Part shown: in pieces, positions 1-7,972 of the stretch
How positions within the stretch are numbered: position 1 is the first letter of the stretch
Layout of the letters: every line of letters begins with the position of its first letter
Source: an uncultured Eubacteriales bacterium
GTDB lineage: Bacteria; Bacillota; Clostridia; Oscillospirales; Oscillospiraceae
Length of the DNA: 33,189 nucleotides
Direction of reading: 5' to 3'
NCBI GenBank assembly: GCA_900544295.1
Contig: UQUO01000022.1
Coordinates: 1 to 33,189, forward strand
Made by a program: the position numbers and the translations under genes
Notes under the pieces: generated by a model
The model's database searches: none
Seen by the model: the letters and a program-made list of their open reading frames with translations, nothing else
Told to the model about the DNA's origin: nothing

Positions 1-3
1 GTT

Positions 4-438
4 TTTTGCCCCGCTTTTTTACAAAAAAGCGGGCGGGGTCCAGGGGCGGAGCCCTGGCCGCGCGCTGCAGCGCGCGGAACTCTCCTGTGCTCACAAAGCG
101 CAGGAGGGGGTTAAAGGGGGAACCCTCGCCGGGGGTTCCCCCTTTGCGGGCGGCCTAAGCCGCCCGCAGCCCGTGCGATTTACGAACGCCCGCAGTTATC
201 CCACGCCGGGCGGGGATGGACCCCCGCCCCTACGAGGGGACTGGAGGAACGTTGTGAGGTCGGCGGTGGACGAAGGAAAGGGTCGTCGAGGACGCCGACC
301 CCTACGGGTCCTTGCGGGACGGGCCGTGTGCCGCGTGATATACTGCAAGATCATCCCACGCCCGGGCGGGAGGACCGTGGTGAGGCTGGCAGAAACCATA
401 GCAGCGGGACGTCGGGGACGCCGTCCCCTACAGGGCGG
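4..438. repeat. Left arm of a long hairpin-rich inverted repeat
   Basis: This stretch is colinear, in inverted orientation, with 32738-33189: the first ~46 bases are identical and the rest is largely conserved by eye. It is a string of hairpins: CCCGC-T6/A6-GCGGG near 10-33, a GTCCAGGGGC-type stem near 38-58, a GCGCGC stem near 60-77, and an AAAGGGGGAACC/GGGTTCCCCCTTT stem near 113-146. Three related modules follow, each ending in CCCCTAC (227-233, 299-305, 425-431). No convincing protein is encoded; reading frames here look like by-products of high GC. The bases from 439 to 510 show nothing I can name. Confidence 0.85.
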
Positions 439-510
439 GTGCGCCTCCATACGCCCGCAGTCATTCCACCCGGTCAGAGGCGTTCCAGACACAAGAGCCG
501 AAAAGCAAAA

Positions 511-543
511 TAAAACAGCCGGTCGTTTGACCGGCTGTTTTTT
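511..543 (-). terminator. Intrinsic terminator after the sigma-54 activator gene
   Basis: A perfect 12-bp stem (513-524 with 529-540) has a 4-base loop. It has A-rich sequence on its left, read as a U-run on the minus strand, and a T-run on its right, so it can work in both directions. It lies about 20 bases past the stop codon of the activator gene. Confidence 0.85.
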
Positions 544-559
544 GCGCCTGCGGGCGGCC

Positions 560-2581
560 TCAGCCCATCTCGTCGAGGCGCTTGTACAGCGTGCTGCGGG
601 AGATGCCCAGCTCTTTTGCCACCTTGCTCTTGTTTCCATTGTATTTCTTCATGAGCTCCACGATCACGCGGGTCTCGTGCTCTTTTATGCTCTCCATCGG
701 AGAAGCGGCGTAAGAGGCCGGGACGGCAGGCGCCGCGTCCTGCGGCGGCGAAAAGCCGCCCGTGAAGGCCGCGGGATCGTAGCCGGCCCCCGGTCCGGAG
801 GAGGAGAGCTGGCGCAGCACGTCTTTAGGCAGGTTTTCAAGCGTCACGGTGTCCGAGGTCGTCATGACCGCGCACTTTTCGACGACGTTTTTGAGCTCCC
901 TGACATTGCCGGGCCAGTAGTACCGCCGGAAAAGCTCCATGACCTCCCCTGATATCGCCACCATCGGCACGCGGTTTTTCCGGGCCGCGCGCTCCAGCAG
1001 ATAGGGGACGAGTATGTCTATGTCCCCCGTCCTGTCCCTGAGCGGGGGCAGCTCTATTCTTATGACGTTCAGCCGGAAGTACAGGTCCAGCCTGAAGGTG
1101 CCGCGCTGTACGCACTTCCAGAGGTCGCGGTTCGTCGCCGCGACTATGCGCACGTTCACGGGGTGGTACTTGCTCCCCCCTATGCGGCAGACGACTCTGT
1201 CTTCGAGTATGCGCAGGAGCGAGCACTGCATGTCCATGGGCATCTCGGCGATCTCGTCCAGGAATATCGTCCCGCCGTTTGCCAGCTCGAACTTGCCCGC
1301 CTGACCTCCGCGTTTGGCGCCGGTGAAGGCGCCGTCCTCGTAGCCCATGAGCTCGCTGCTTATGAGTTCTTTCGGTATCGCGGCGCAGTTGAGCGGGATG
1401 AACGGCCCGGTGTTCCTAGGGCTGGCCTCGTGTATGGCCTGGGCGACAAGCTCCTTTCCGGTCCCGCTCTCGCCCAGTATCAGCACGTTGCCGAGGCCCT
1501 TCGCCGCCCTCTTGGCGTTTTCTATCGCCTCGGTGAACTCCTCGGAGCGGCCGATGAGGCTGCTGAAGGTGTAGACAGCCTGGGCCTTGCGGGGCTTCTC
1601 CGCCGACTGGCAGGGTACGAAGAATATCTTGTAGCCGCAGCCGTCCACGTACTGCCCGTAGACTGTATAGGCGTTGTCCCCGCCCGATGTGCCGTGCAGC
1701 AGCAGCGTGGAGCTGAAGTCCTCCTTGGAGCGGTTCTTGAGCTTGGGCAGCTCCGCCACCTCCGGCATGAAACCTGAGAGCGCCTCGGGCTTTATCTTGT
1801 GGTGCGTCTTGCCGAATTCCTTTGTGAAGAGCTCGTTTACGAATATGACCTTCATATCCGTATCTACCAGCATCATGATGTCGTTGCCCTGCTGGGCCAG
1901 CTTCTCCAGAAAGTTGATGCGGCCGGCCAGGATGGGATAGATGAAGTCGGTGGCGGCGGAAATGTCCTCCGCCTCAAGTATGAAATTGACCGAGTCGTGT
2001 ATGGGCTTGCAGTACACCTCTTCCGGCACGAATATCAGGTTCACGGACCTGAACCTCCGCCCCGTCTTGGAAACGTACCGGGCATAGCAGATGTACTTTG
2101 AAAATATCTCCAGATAGTTCTCCTGGCCCACCCGGCAGCAGGTCTTCATCGGGGACCTGAGCGCGATGTTGGCCACAAAAACGCCTACGTTTTTCTCCGA
2201 GAAATTTGTTCCAATTCTGATGCCGTCGGCCTTGAGCCGTTTCAGCAGCTCCGGGCTCCCCGCCTTGTTGTAGGCGGAAAGCGTCTCGTCCAGATAGAAG
2301 ATGGCGCAGCCGTGCAGCGCCAGGAGCTTCTCTTTGCTGCTGTAATAGCTGTTCAGGTAGCTGAGGTGGTACCTGTGAAGCTCATCCATGCGGGTAAATA
2401 CCTCAAAGTCCCGCTGCCTGTCGGTGAGCTTGGTATGCATGTCTATGCCCATGGCGAGCGATTCGCGCCACTCGCTGACAAAGGCCTTGTATTCGTCCGG
2501 CACCTTACACGTCTGCCCATTTACACACGACTCTTTTATCCGGGACAGCTCGTTGTCCCGGATTTTCGTAAGGTGGTCCAT
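560..2581 (-). CDS. Sigma-54-dependent transcriptional activator (AcoR-like: GAF/PAS, AAA+, Fis HTH)
   Basis: This 673-residue bacterial enhancer-binding protein should drive sigma-54 RNA polymerase at the divergent operon. The N-terminal ~200 residues resemble the GAF-type sensor of AcoR-like activators (GTNFSEKNVG near 125). A PAS-like segment follows around 235-330. The AAA+ domain (about 340-570) shows Walker A GESGTGKE, the sigma-54-contacting GAFTGA loop, Walker B IFLDEIAEMP, and an arginine-rich stretch RLNVIRIELPPLRDR. The C-terminus (NKSKVAKELGISRSTLYKRL) is a Fis-type helix-turn-helix. Start: ATG at 2581 with AAGGAGG at 2592-2598. The likely ligand is the substrate, or its CoA ester, of the neighbouring pathway (inference). 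No receiver domain is seen, so this is probably one-component sensing rather than phosphorylation. Confidence 0.93.
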   Translation of the reverse strand: MDHLTKIRDNELSRIKESCVNGQTCKVPDEYKAFVSEWRESLAMGIDMHTKLTDRQRDFEVFTRMDELHRYHLSYLNSYYSSKEKLLALHGCAIFYLDETLSAYNKAGSPELLKRLKADGIRIGTNFSEKNVGVFVANIALRSPMKTCCRVGQENYLEIFSKYICYARYVSKTGRRFRSVNLIFVPEEVYCKPIHDSVNFILEAEDISAATDFIYPILAGRINFLEKLAQQGNDIMMLVDTDMKVIFVNELFTKEFGKTHHKIKPEALSGFMPEVAELPKLKNRSKEDFSSTLLLHGTSGGDNAYTVYGQYVDGCGYKIFFVPCQSAEKPRKAQAVYTFSSLIGRSEEFTEAIENAKRAAKGLGNVLILGESGTGKELVAQAIHEASPRNTGPFIPLNCAAIPKELISSELMGYEDGAFTGAKRGGQAGKFELANGGTIFLDEIAEMPMDMQCSLLRILEDRVVCRIGGSKYHPVNVRIVAATNRDLWKCVQRGTFRLDLYFRLNVIRIELPPLRDRTGDIDILVPYLLERAARKNRVPMVAISGEVMELFRRYYWPGNVRELKNVVEKCAVMTTSDTVTLENLPKDVLRQLSSSGPGAGYDPAAFTGGFSPPQDAAPAVPASYAASPMESIKEHETRVIVELMKKYNGNKSKVAKELGISRSTLYKRLDEMG

Positions 2582-2636
2582 GGCAATTCTGCCTCCTTAT
2601 TCAATTGGAGCGTGAGCAGCAGGCTTGTGTTTAGTT

Positions 2637-2666
2637 ATTATACAGAATTGGTCCGGCTTTTGTCAA
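2637..2666 (-). promoter_or_regulatory. Sigma-A promoter of the activator gene
   Basis: Read on the minus strand, a perfect TTGACA (2661-2666) and a perfect TATAAT (2637-2642) are separated by 18 bp. They lie 55 bases upstream of the activator start codon. Consensus elements suggest steady expression of the activator itself. Confidence 0.85.
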
Positions 2667-2692
2667 TATCCACAATTTATCCACCTTTTTCC

Positions 2693-2788
2693 CTGGACAA
2701 TACGCATAAATAGTGTAAACTTGGGCTTTCCCCTCCTGCGTATTGTACAGATTTCAGACAGTATTGTCTGACTGCGTATTTTATACAG
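2693..2788. promoter_or_regulatory. Candidate upstream activator sites for the sigma-54 activator
   Basis: The 14-base motif TGCGTATTGTACAG (2737-2750, plus) recurs inverted at 2693-2706 (TGCGTATTGTCCAG on the minus strand), with 13 of 14 matches. A weaker direct copy, TGCGTATTTTATACAG, lies at 2773-2788. The TGCGTA cores start at 2701, 2737 and 2773, an exact 36-bp period. Between copies two and three is an 18-bp palindrome (2754-2771, CAGACA-N4-TGTCTG). The cluster lies about 155-265 bp upstream of the -24/-12 promoter, a normal distance for an enhancer-binding protein. A second A/T-rich dyad, ACAAT-TTA-ATTGT, is at 2864-2876. Assignment to this activator is inferred. Confidence 0.6.
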
Positions 2789-2942
2789 ACAAATTTGTAC
2801 GCCCACCAGTTATTGTAATTTTGGGTTTCGTTTTCAGCCCGCCGCGGCCTGTTGTTATTGTGTACAATTTAATTGTGATTCATTTGTCAATATTCGACGT
2901 AAATTGACGAAAAAAGCGGCGAGCGCAGCTTTCGTTAGTTTT

Positions 2943-2959
2943 TTGGCACATGTCTTGCT
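2943..2959 (+). promoter_or_regulatory. Sigma-54 (-24/-12) promoter of the fix/CoA operon
   Basis: TTGGCAC-N5-TTGCT matches the sigma-54 consensus, with the invariant GG (2945-2946) and GC (2957-2958) separated by exactly 10 bp. The expected transcript start is about 12 bases further on, near 2970, leaving a ~55-base leader before fixC. The neighbouring activator carries the matching GAFTGA motif. Confidence 0.88.
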
Positions 2960-3024
2960 CTTATCTACTATGAGCGGACGGCATACAGGCTTGTCGTTTG
3001 AGCACAGAAAGGAGAACAGGCAGC

Positions 3025-4155
3025 ATGTCAGACGAAAGAATGGAAGTGATAGTTGTCGGAGGCGGGCTGGCCGGTTTGAGCGCGGCTTACACCATGGCCC
3101 GGGCCGGCATGGAGGTGCTTCTCATTGAGCGCGGGAGCTACTGCGGGGCGAAGAACGTGACCGGCGGCAAGCTCTGCGCCGACGTACTGAAAAAACTCAT
3201 CCCCTCCTTCGAGGAGGAGCTACCCGTTGAGCGCCGGCTCATCCGCGAGCAGGCCTACGCCTGGTCCGGCAGCGCGGTATCGCTGGCCGGACTCGACGTC
3301 CGGGCGCTGCAGGCCACGAAGTACGGGGACGCCTACTCGGTGCTGAGGGCGAAGCTCGACCAGTGGCTCTGCGAGAAGGCCGAGGAAGAGGGCGTCATGG
3401 TCATAAACAATATAACGGTGACGGGGCTCCTCATCGAGGACGGGAAGGTCTGCGGCGTCATGGCCGGGGACGAGAGGATGGAGGCCGGGCTCGTGATCCT
3501 GGCCGACGGCGCCAACTCCCTCCTGGCACAGCAGGCCGGTCTGGGCACGCCGCCGGAGCCGGGCACCACCTGCGTCGGCGTCAAGGAGGTCATCCAGCTG
3601 GGCGAGGAGACGGTGAACAGCCGCTTCGGCCTTGCCGGAGACGAGGGCGTGGAGTACATGTACCTCGGCGACCGCTCAGCGGGCAACTACGCCGACGGCT
3701 TCATCTACACCAACCGCGACAGCGTTTCGGTGGGCATAGAGTTCCTGATAGGCGACATCGACAAGACCGACAAGGCCGTGCCCGAGCTGCTGGAGGAGTT
3801 CAAGGAGCTGCCGGCCGTGGCGGAGCTCATCGAGGGCGGCACGCTGCTGGAGTATTCGGCGCACATAGTCCGCCACGGCGGGAGCAGCAAGCTGGGCAGG
3901 CTCTGCGGCGACGGCGTGCTCATAGCCGGGGACGCGGCGGGGCTCGTCGCAAACTACGGCTTCACCATCAGGGGCATGGACCTGGCCGTCGAATCCGGCA
4001 TCCTTGCGGCCGAGACCGCCATAGCCCTGCGCGAATCCGGGGACTACTCGGCCGAGGCCCTCAGCGCCTATCAGCAGGCCGTCGAGGCCAGCGGCATCTT
4101 CCGCGAGCTGCGCAGGTGCGAGGAATACATGAACGAAACTCACGGAGGTGTATGA
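3025..4155 (+). CDS. fixC: FixC-like FAD-dependent ETF:quinone-type oxidoreductase
   Basis: This 376-residue flavoprotein is expected to take electrons from FixAB and pass them on with FixX. The N-terminus has the dinucleotide-binding fold VIVVGGGLAGLSAA (glycines near 12-17) followed by LLIERG. A second FAD motif, GVLIAGDAAGLV, is in the C-terminal third, followed by a G(M)DLAVESG segment typical of geranylgeranyl-reductase/FixC flavoproteins. It is about 50 residues shorter than E. coli FixC (about 428), and the shortfall is not explained by a visible frameshift. The ATG at 3025 is preferred because AAAGGAG lies at 3008-3014; an in-frame ATG at 3040 is the alternative. First gene behind the sigma-54 promoter; fixX follows after one base. 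Whether the final acceptor is a quinone is unknown. Confidence 0.88.
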   Translation: MSDERMEVIVVGGGLAGLSAAYTMARAGMEVLLIERGSYCGAKNVTGGKLCADVLKKLIPSFEEELPVERRLIREQAYAWSGSAVSLAGLDVRALQATKYGDAYSVLRAKLDQWLCEKAEEEGVMVINNITVTGLLIEDGKVCGVMAGDERMEAGLVILADGANSLLAQQAGLGTPPEPGTTCVGVKEVIQLGEETVNSRFGLAGDEGVEYMYLGDRSAGNYADGFIYTNRDSVSVGIEFLIGDIDKTDKAVPELLEEFKELPAVAELIEGGTLLEYSAHIVRHGGSSKLGRLCGDGVLIAGDAAGLVANYGFTIRGMDLAVESGILAAETAIALRESGDYSAEALSAYQQAVEASGIFRELRRCEEYMNETHGGV

Positions 4156-4156
4156 G

Positions 4157-4438
4157 ATGCGCATGACTGTTGAAGACAAGCTCGGCGCCGACAAGTTCAG
4201 CGTCGATGAGGAGCACAGCCACATCCTTGTGGACAAGGCCTGCCGCGACGCGGCGGAGATAGACAGGGTGGTCAGGGTCTGCCCCGCCGCGCTTTACAAG
4301 AAGGACGGGGACGGCGTACGTTTCGACTATCTGGGCTGCCTTGAGTGCGGCACCTGCCGTGTACTGAGCGGCGGCAAGCTGGTCGAGAGCTGGAACTACC
4401 CCGTCGGCGCCTTCGGCGTGAGCTTCAGGCAGGGCTGA
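4157..4438 (+). CDS. fixX: FixX-like ferredoxin partner of FixC
   Basis: This is a 93-residue ferredoxin-like protein of the FixX family. The diagnostic block is VCPAALYKKDGDG followed by DYLGCLECGTCR. The CxxCxxC of the second part plus the cysteine of VCP supply four ligands for one [4Fe-4S] cluster. Length matches E. coli FixX (95). The ATG at 4157 is chosen because GGAGG ends at 4148, inside the last codons of fixC; an ATG at 4163 is also possible. The spacing indicates translational coupling with fixC. It should form the electron outlet of the FixABCX complex. Confidence 0.92.
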   Translation: MRMTVEDKLGADKFSVDEEHSHILVDKACRDAAEIDRVVRVCPAALYKKDGDGVRFDYLGCLECGTCRVLSGGKLVESWNYPVGAFGVSFRQG

Positions 4439-4457
4439 GGGAAGGGAGACGGGACTT

Positions 4458-4988
4458 ATGGCACTTGCTCCTAAGATCGGCCGGGACGTGTTCCTGGCGC
4501 CCGGCGCCGTCGTCTGCGGCAACGTCAGCATAGCGGACGATTGCTGCGTCTTCTTCAACACCACGATAAGGGCGGACCGCACGGGCATCTCCATCGGGGA
4601 GAGGACCAATATCCAGGACAACTGTCTCCTGCACTCGACGCCGGTCTACCCCATCGAGATAGGCCGGGAGGTCTCCATCGGCCACGGCTCCATCATCCAC
4701 GGCTGCCGCATCGCGGACAGGGTGCTCGTGGGCATGGGGGCGATCATCATGAACGACGTCGAGATAGGCGAAAACTGCATCATCGGCGCGGGCACCCTGC
4801 TCACGCAGCACAAGAAGGTCCCGCCCAACTCGCTCGTCATGGGCGCTCCGGGCGCGGTCGTCCGGCCCCTGCGCGAGGAGGAGATAGAGAAGATCGCCAA
4901 AAACGCGGAACACTATTACACAATGAGCAGAGAACACATGAGAGGCGAGTTCCAGCTCGCCCCGCAGAGGGAGGAAAACGATGCCTAA
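4458..4988 (+). CDS. Gamma-carbonic-anhydrase-like hexapeptide protein (CaiE/PaaY type)
   Basis: This 176-residue left-handed beta-helix protein is built from hexapeptide repeats, followed by a C-terminal helix (REEEIEKIAKNAEHY). The three zinc-site histidines of the gamma class can be placed at H59 (CLLHS), H76 and H81 (GHGSIIHG), with the family's 5-residue spacing between the last two. Relatives in CoA-pathway operons (CaiE of the carnitine operon, PaaY of phenylacetate degradation) act as accessory or CoA-thioester-protective proteins rather than as proven carbonic anhydrases. Its place between fixX and fixA supports such a role (inference). The stop overlaps the fixA start by 8 bases. 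Confidence 0.88.
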   Translation: MALAPKIGRDVFLAPGAVVCGNVSIADDCCVFFNTTIRADRTGISIGERTNIQDNCLLHSTPVYPIEIGREVSIGHGSIIHGCRIADRVLVGMGAIIMNDVEIGENCIIGAGTLLTQHKKVPPNSLVMGAPGAVVRPLREEEIEKIAKNAEHYYTMSREHMRGEFQLAPQREENDA

Positions 4989-5748
4989 GGTACTGGTTTG
5001 CTACAAATGGGTCCTGGACGAGTCGGATATACGCATAAACCCCGACCTGTCCGTGGACTTCTCCAAGGCAAAATATAAGATAAGCGACTACGACAAGCAC
5101 ACGATAGAGGCGGGCAGCCAGGCCGCGAAGGCCCTCGGCGGGACCTGCACCGGCATCTCCTGCGGCGGCGCGGAGACGCGCAAATCCTTCAACGACGCCC
5201 TGGCCAGGGGCATGGACGAGGGCATCTGGGTCAACACCGCCGAGTCCGGACGGCCGGACGGCTGCCGGACGGCCGCGCTGCTCGCTGCCGCCGCCGCCAC
5301 CGTGGAGGACGCCGCGCTGCTACTGTGCAGCGAGGGCTCCAGCGACGACTACGCCAGGCAGACAGGCCCCCGGCTCGCCGCCATCCTCGGCTGGCCCGTC
5401 CTGAGCAGCGTGACCTCCTTCAGCGTAGAGGGCGGCGTCGTCACCGCCGAGCGCAAGCTTGAGGACTGCATCCAGACCGTCTCTGCGCCGCTGCCCGCCG
5501 TCCTCTGCCTGCTGCCCGAGGCCGCGCCCGCCCCGATACCCGGGCTCAAGCAGGTCATGGCCGCGAGGAAAAAGCCCGTCGCCGAGCTGAGCGCCGAGGC
5601 CCTCGTCCCCGGCACGGCCGCTGGCCTGAAGGATCTGGGGAGCACCGGTTACGTCTCGACCCGCAAGAACATCCTGATAAACGAGGACAGCAAGGAGCAG
5701 ACCGTCGCGGCCCTGGTCGCGGCGCTGAAGAAGGAGGGAGCTATCTGA
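4981..5748 (+). CDS. fixA: FixA: electron transfer flavoprotein beta subunit, Fix type
   Basis: This 255-residue ETF beta subunit resembles E. coli FixA throughout. It shares the start KVLVCYKWVLDESDI, the segment DFSKAKYKISDYD, the phrase LLLCSEGSSDDYARQ where classical EtfB has DGxTGQ, and the PLPAVLCLLPEA/IPGLKQVMAARKKPV block. With FixB it binds FAD and an adenine nucleotide or second flavin, and moves electrons to FixC/FixX or to the acyl-CoA dehydrogenase. Start: ATG 4981 with GGGAGG just upstream. The stop overlaps the fixB start (TGATG), so the subunits are made in step. Confidence 0.93.
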   Translation: MPKVLVCYKWVLDESDIRINPDLSVDFSKAKYKISDYDKHTIEAGSQAAKALGGTCTGISCGGAETRKSFNDALARGMDEGIWVNTAESGRPDGCRTAALLAAAAATVEDAALLLCSEGSSDDYARQTGPRLAAILGWPVLSSVTSFSVEGGVVTAERKLEDCIQTVSAPLPAVLCLLPEAAPAPIPGLKQVMAARKKPVAELSAEALVPGTAAGLKDLGSTGYVSTRKNILINEDSKEQTVAALVAALKKEGAI

Positions 5749-6653
5749 TGGCAAAGGTACTCGTATACGCGAACAGGGCGGACAAGCTGGCGGAGCTCGT
5801 CTCCTTTGCACGCACGCTGGGCTCGGAATGTCTGGCCCTGGCCTGCGGCCCCGAGCTGCCCGAGGGCTTCGGCTCCTCCGGCGCGGACGCAACCATCCTG
5901 CTCAAGGGCAGCTCCGCGCGCCCCGAGGACTACTCCAGGAGCATAGCCGAATTCATAAGCGCCGAAAATATAGACATCTTCGCCGCCGTATCCACCCCCA
6001 CCGGCCGCGAGATCGCAGCCTATGCCGCGGGCTGCCTCGGCTGCCCGCTCGTCAGCGAGGTCCAGAGCGCCGCTATTGAGGGCGGCGAGCTCCTGACCGA
6101 GCGCATGACCTACGGCGGCGCGGTCATAAAGCGCGAGAGCTCCCCCTTCCCCTGCGTCCTCACCGTCCCGGCGGGCAAGTACGCCCCCGCCTCCGGCGAG
6201 GCCCCGCTGACCGTCGTACCCGCGGCGGAGGACGGGCGCGTGAGCCTCGTCTCGACCGCCCCCATCGTCCGTGAGGGCGTGGACATCACGGCGGCTGAGA
6301 AGGTCGTCGCCGTCGGCATGGGCTTCTCCGAGAAGGAGGAGCTCGGCATAGCCTACGACCTTGCGGCGGCCATAGGCGCCGAGGTCGGCTGCTCCCGCTC
6401 CCTCGCGGAGGACAACCACTGGTTCTCGGAGTACATCGGCCTGTCCGGCCTGCAGCTGAACCCCAAGCTCTACATCGCGCTGGGCATCTCCGGCCAAGTC
6501 CAGCACAGCGTGGGCGTGCGCGGCGCGCAGCTCATAGTGGCCGTGAACCGCGACGAAAAGGCCCCCATCATGTCCGCCTGCGACTACGGCATAGTCGGGG
6601 ACATGTTTGAGATCGTCCCCCTGCTCACCAAGGCGATAAACGAAAGCAAATAG
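5748..6653 (+). CDS. fixB: FixB: electron transfer flavoprotein alpha subunit, Fix type
   Basis: This 301-residue ETF alpha subunit is the partner of FixA. The N-terminal domain starts AKVLVYANRADKLAELV. The C-terminal FAD domain contains GCSRSLAEDNHWFSEYIGLS, then LNPKLYIALGISGQVQHSVG and CDYGIVGDMFEIVPLL, which are the family signatures for FAD binding. Length and order match E. coli FixB (313). It follows fixA with a one-base overlap and precedes the CoA-transferase by 28 bases. In known Fix systems FixAB splits NADH electrons between ferredoxin/FixX and a higher-potential acceptor; that this one bifurcates is inferred from family and context. Confidence 0.93.
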   Translation: MAKVLVYANRADKLAELVSFARTLGSECLALACGPELPEGFGSSGADATILLKGSSARPEDYSRSIAEFISAENIDIFAAVSTPTGREIAAYAAGCLGCPLVSEVQSAAIEGGELLTERMTYGGAVIKRESSPFPCVLTVPAGKYAPASGEAPLTVVPAAEDGRVSLVSTAPIVREGVDITAAEKVVAVGMGFSEKEELGIAYDLAAAIGAEVGCSRSLAEDNHWFSEYIGLSGLQLNPKLYIALGISGQVQHSVGVRGAQLIVAVNRDEKAPIMSACDYGIVGDMFEIVPLLTKAINESK

Positions 6654-6681
6654 ATAAGATCGCAAGGAAAGGATGAGAAAA

Positions 6682-7938
6682 ATGCGCAGCAACCCCATTA
6701 CCCCTGAATACGGCCCCCTCCACGGTCTGAGAGTGATGCTGACCGGCGTCGCTTTCGCGGGCCCCTTCGCGGCGCGCTGGCTGGGCGACATGGGCGCGGA
6801 GATCATCAAGATCGAGATCCCCGGCTCCGGCGACACCTCCAGGATCGGCCGCCGCACCGAGACCGGCGTCGTCCCCAAGTGGATAAGCCTCGGCCGCAAC
6901 ATGAACAGCTTCGAGTTCAACATGAACTTCGACAAGGTGCCCGAGTCCAAGGAAGTCTTCGTTGACCTCGTCAAGCAGTGCGACATCTGGATAAACAGCG
7001 TGCCCAACATAGGCAAGCACGGCCCGACGGACGAGCTGGCCATGTCCGCTAATCCCAAGCTCGTCATCGTCCACGTCACGGGCTACGGCCTTAAGCAGAA
7101 CGGCGGCGTGGACCGCTACCTCGGCAAGCCCTGCGTCGATCCCGTGGGCCAGGCCTTCAGCGGCCTTGCCGCCATGCAGGGCATGCCCGACGGCCCCTAC
7201 CTCACCGCCAACCCCCTGGTCTGCGACATCACCACCGCCCTCTTCGCCGCCTGCGGCTCCCTGGCCGGCTACTACAGCATGCTCCAGACCGGCAAGGGCC
7301 AGGTCATCGACGCCTCCATGTACGAGTCCGCGGCCTACCTCATGAGCTACCACTGGTGCGAGCAGCTCAACGGCGGCGGCAACTACAAGCGCACCGGCCC
7401 GCTCAACCCCCTGTGGCGCCCCTTCGGCTACTACGAGTGCCGCGACGGCAAGTGGGTCTCCGTCGGCGTCTGGGGCATCGGCATCTGGAAGAAGTTCTGC
7501 GACCTCATGGGCGTCTCCCCCGACGACTTCCCCTACATGGACACCTGCGGCCAGGGCAACCCCGAGCTCGTAAAGAAGATGGACGCCCTCTGGCTCGACT
7601 GGCTCAGCCAGCACGACGCCGCCGAGGTCGAGCGCATCTTCATGGAGACCGGCATCCCCGTCTCCATGCTGAACACCGCCGAGGACGCCTACGCCAACCC
7701 GCACTGGCAGGCCCGCAACGACTTCATCAAGATAATCGACGCCACCACCGGCGGCGAGTTCGTGGACATCGCCACCATGCCGCGCTTCGGCGGCACGCCC
7801 TGCAACGTCTACAAGGGCGCCCCGCTGCTCGGCCAGGAGTCCGACGCCATCATGAAGGAGATCCTCGGCTACAGCGCAGAGAAGATAGAGTCCCTCAAGG
7901 CCGCCGGCGCCGTCGCCGCCTCACTGACCACCAAGTAA
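6682..7938 (+). CDS. Class III CoA-transferase (CaiB/BaiF family)
   Basis: This 418-residue family III CoA-transferase should move CoA between acids without ATP. N-terminal GLRVMLTGVAFAGPFAARWL and GDMGAEIIKIE are typical of the family. The predicted nucleophilic aspartate is D182 in NPLVCDITTALFAACG, aligned with D169 of formyl-CoA transferase. A second typical stretch is GKGQVIDASMYESAAYLM. The ATG at 6682 has AAGGAAAGG at a good distance; the in-frame ATG at 6673 is too close to it. Next to an acyl-CoA dehydrogenase and ETFs, it probably recycles CoA from reduced product to fresh substrate, as CaiB, FldA or CarA do. The substrate cannot be read from sequence. Confidence 0.9.
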   Translation: MRSNPITPEYGPLHGLRVMLTGVAFAGPFAARWLGDMGAEIIKIEIPGSGDTSRIGRRTETGVVPKWISLGRNMNSFEFNMNFDKVPESKEVFVDLVKQCDIWINSVPNIGKHGPTDELAMSANPKLVIVHVTGYGLKQNGGVDRYLGKPCVDPVGQAFSGLAAMQGMPDGPYLTANPLVCDITTALFAACGSLAGYYSMLQTGKGQVIDASMYESAAYLMSYHWCEQLNGGGNYKRTGPLNPLWRPFGYYECRDGKWVSVGVWGIGIWKKFCDLMGVSPDDFPYMDTCGQGNPELVKKMDALWLDWLSQHDAAEVERIFMETGIPVSMLNTAEDAYANPHWQARNDFIKIIDATTGGEFVDIATMPRFGGTPCNVYKGAPLLGQESDAIMKEILGYSAEKIESLKAAGAVAASLTTK

Positions 7939-7972
7939 GACCAAATTTAAATTAATCGTTAGGAGAATTCAG

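Noticed and set aside
196..952. Arg/Pro/Gly-rich frames in the left repeat arm and beyond
   Set aside because: They follow the repeat modules and are not conserved as protein between the two arms; composition is typical of spurious high-GC frames.
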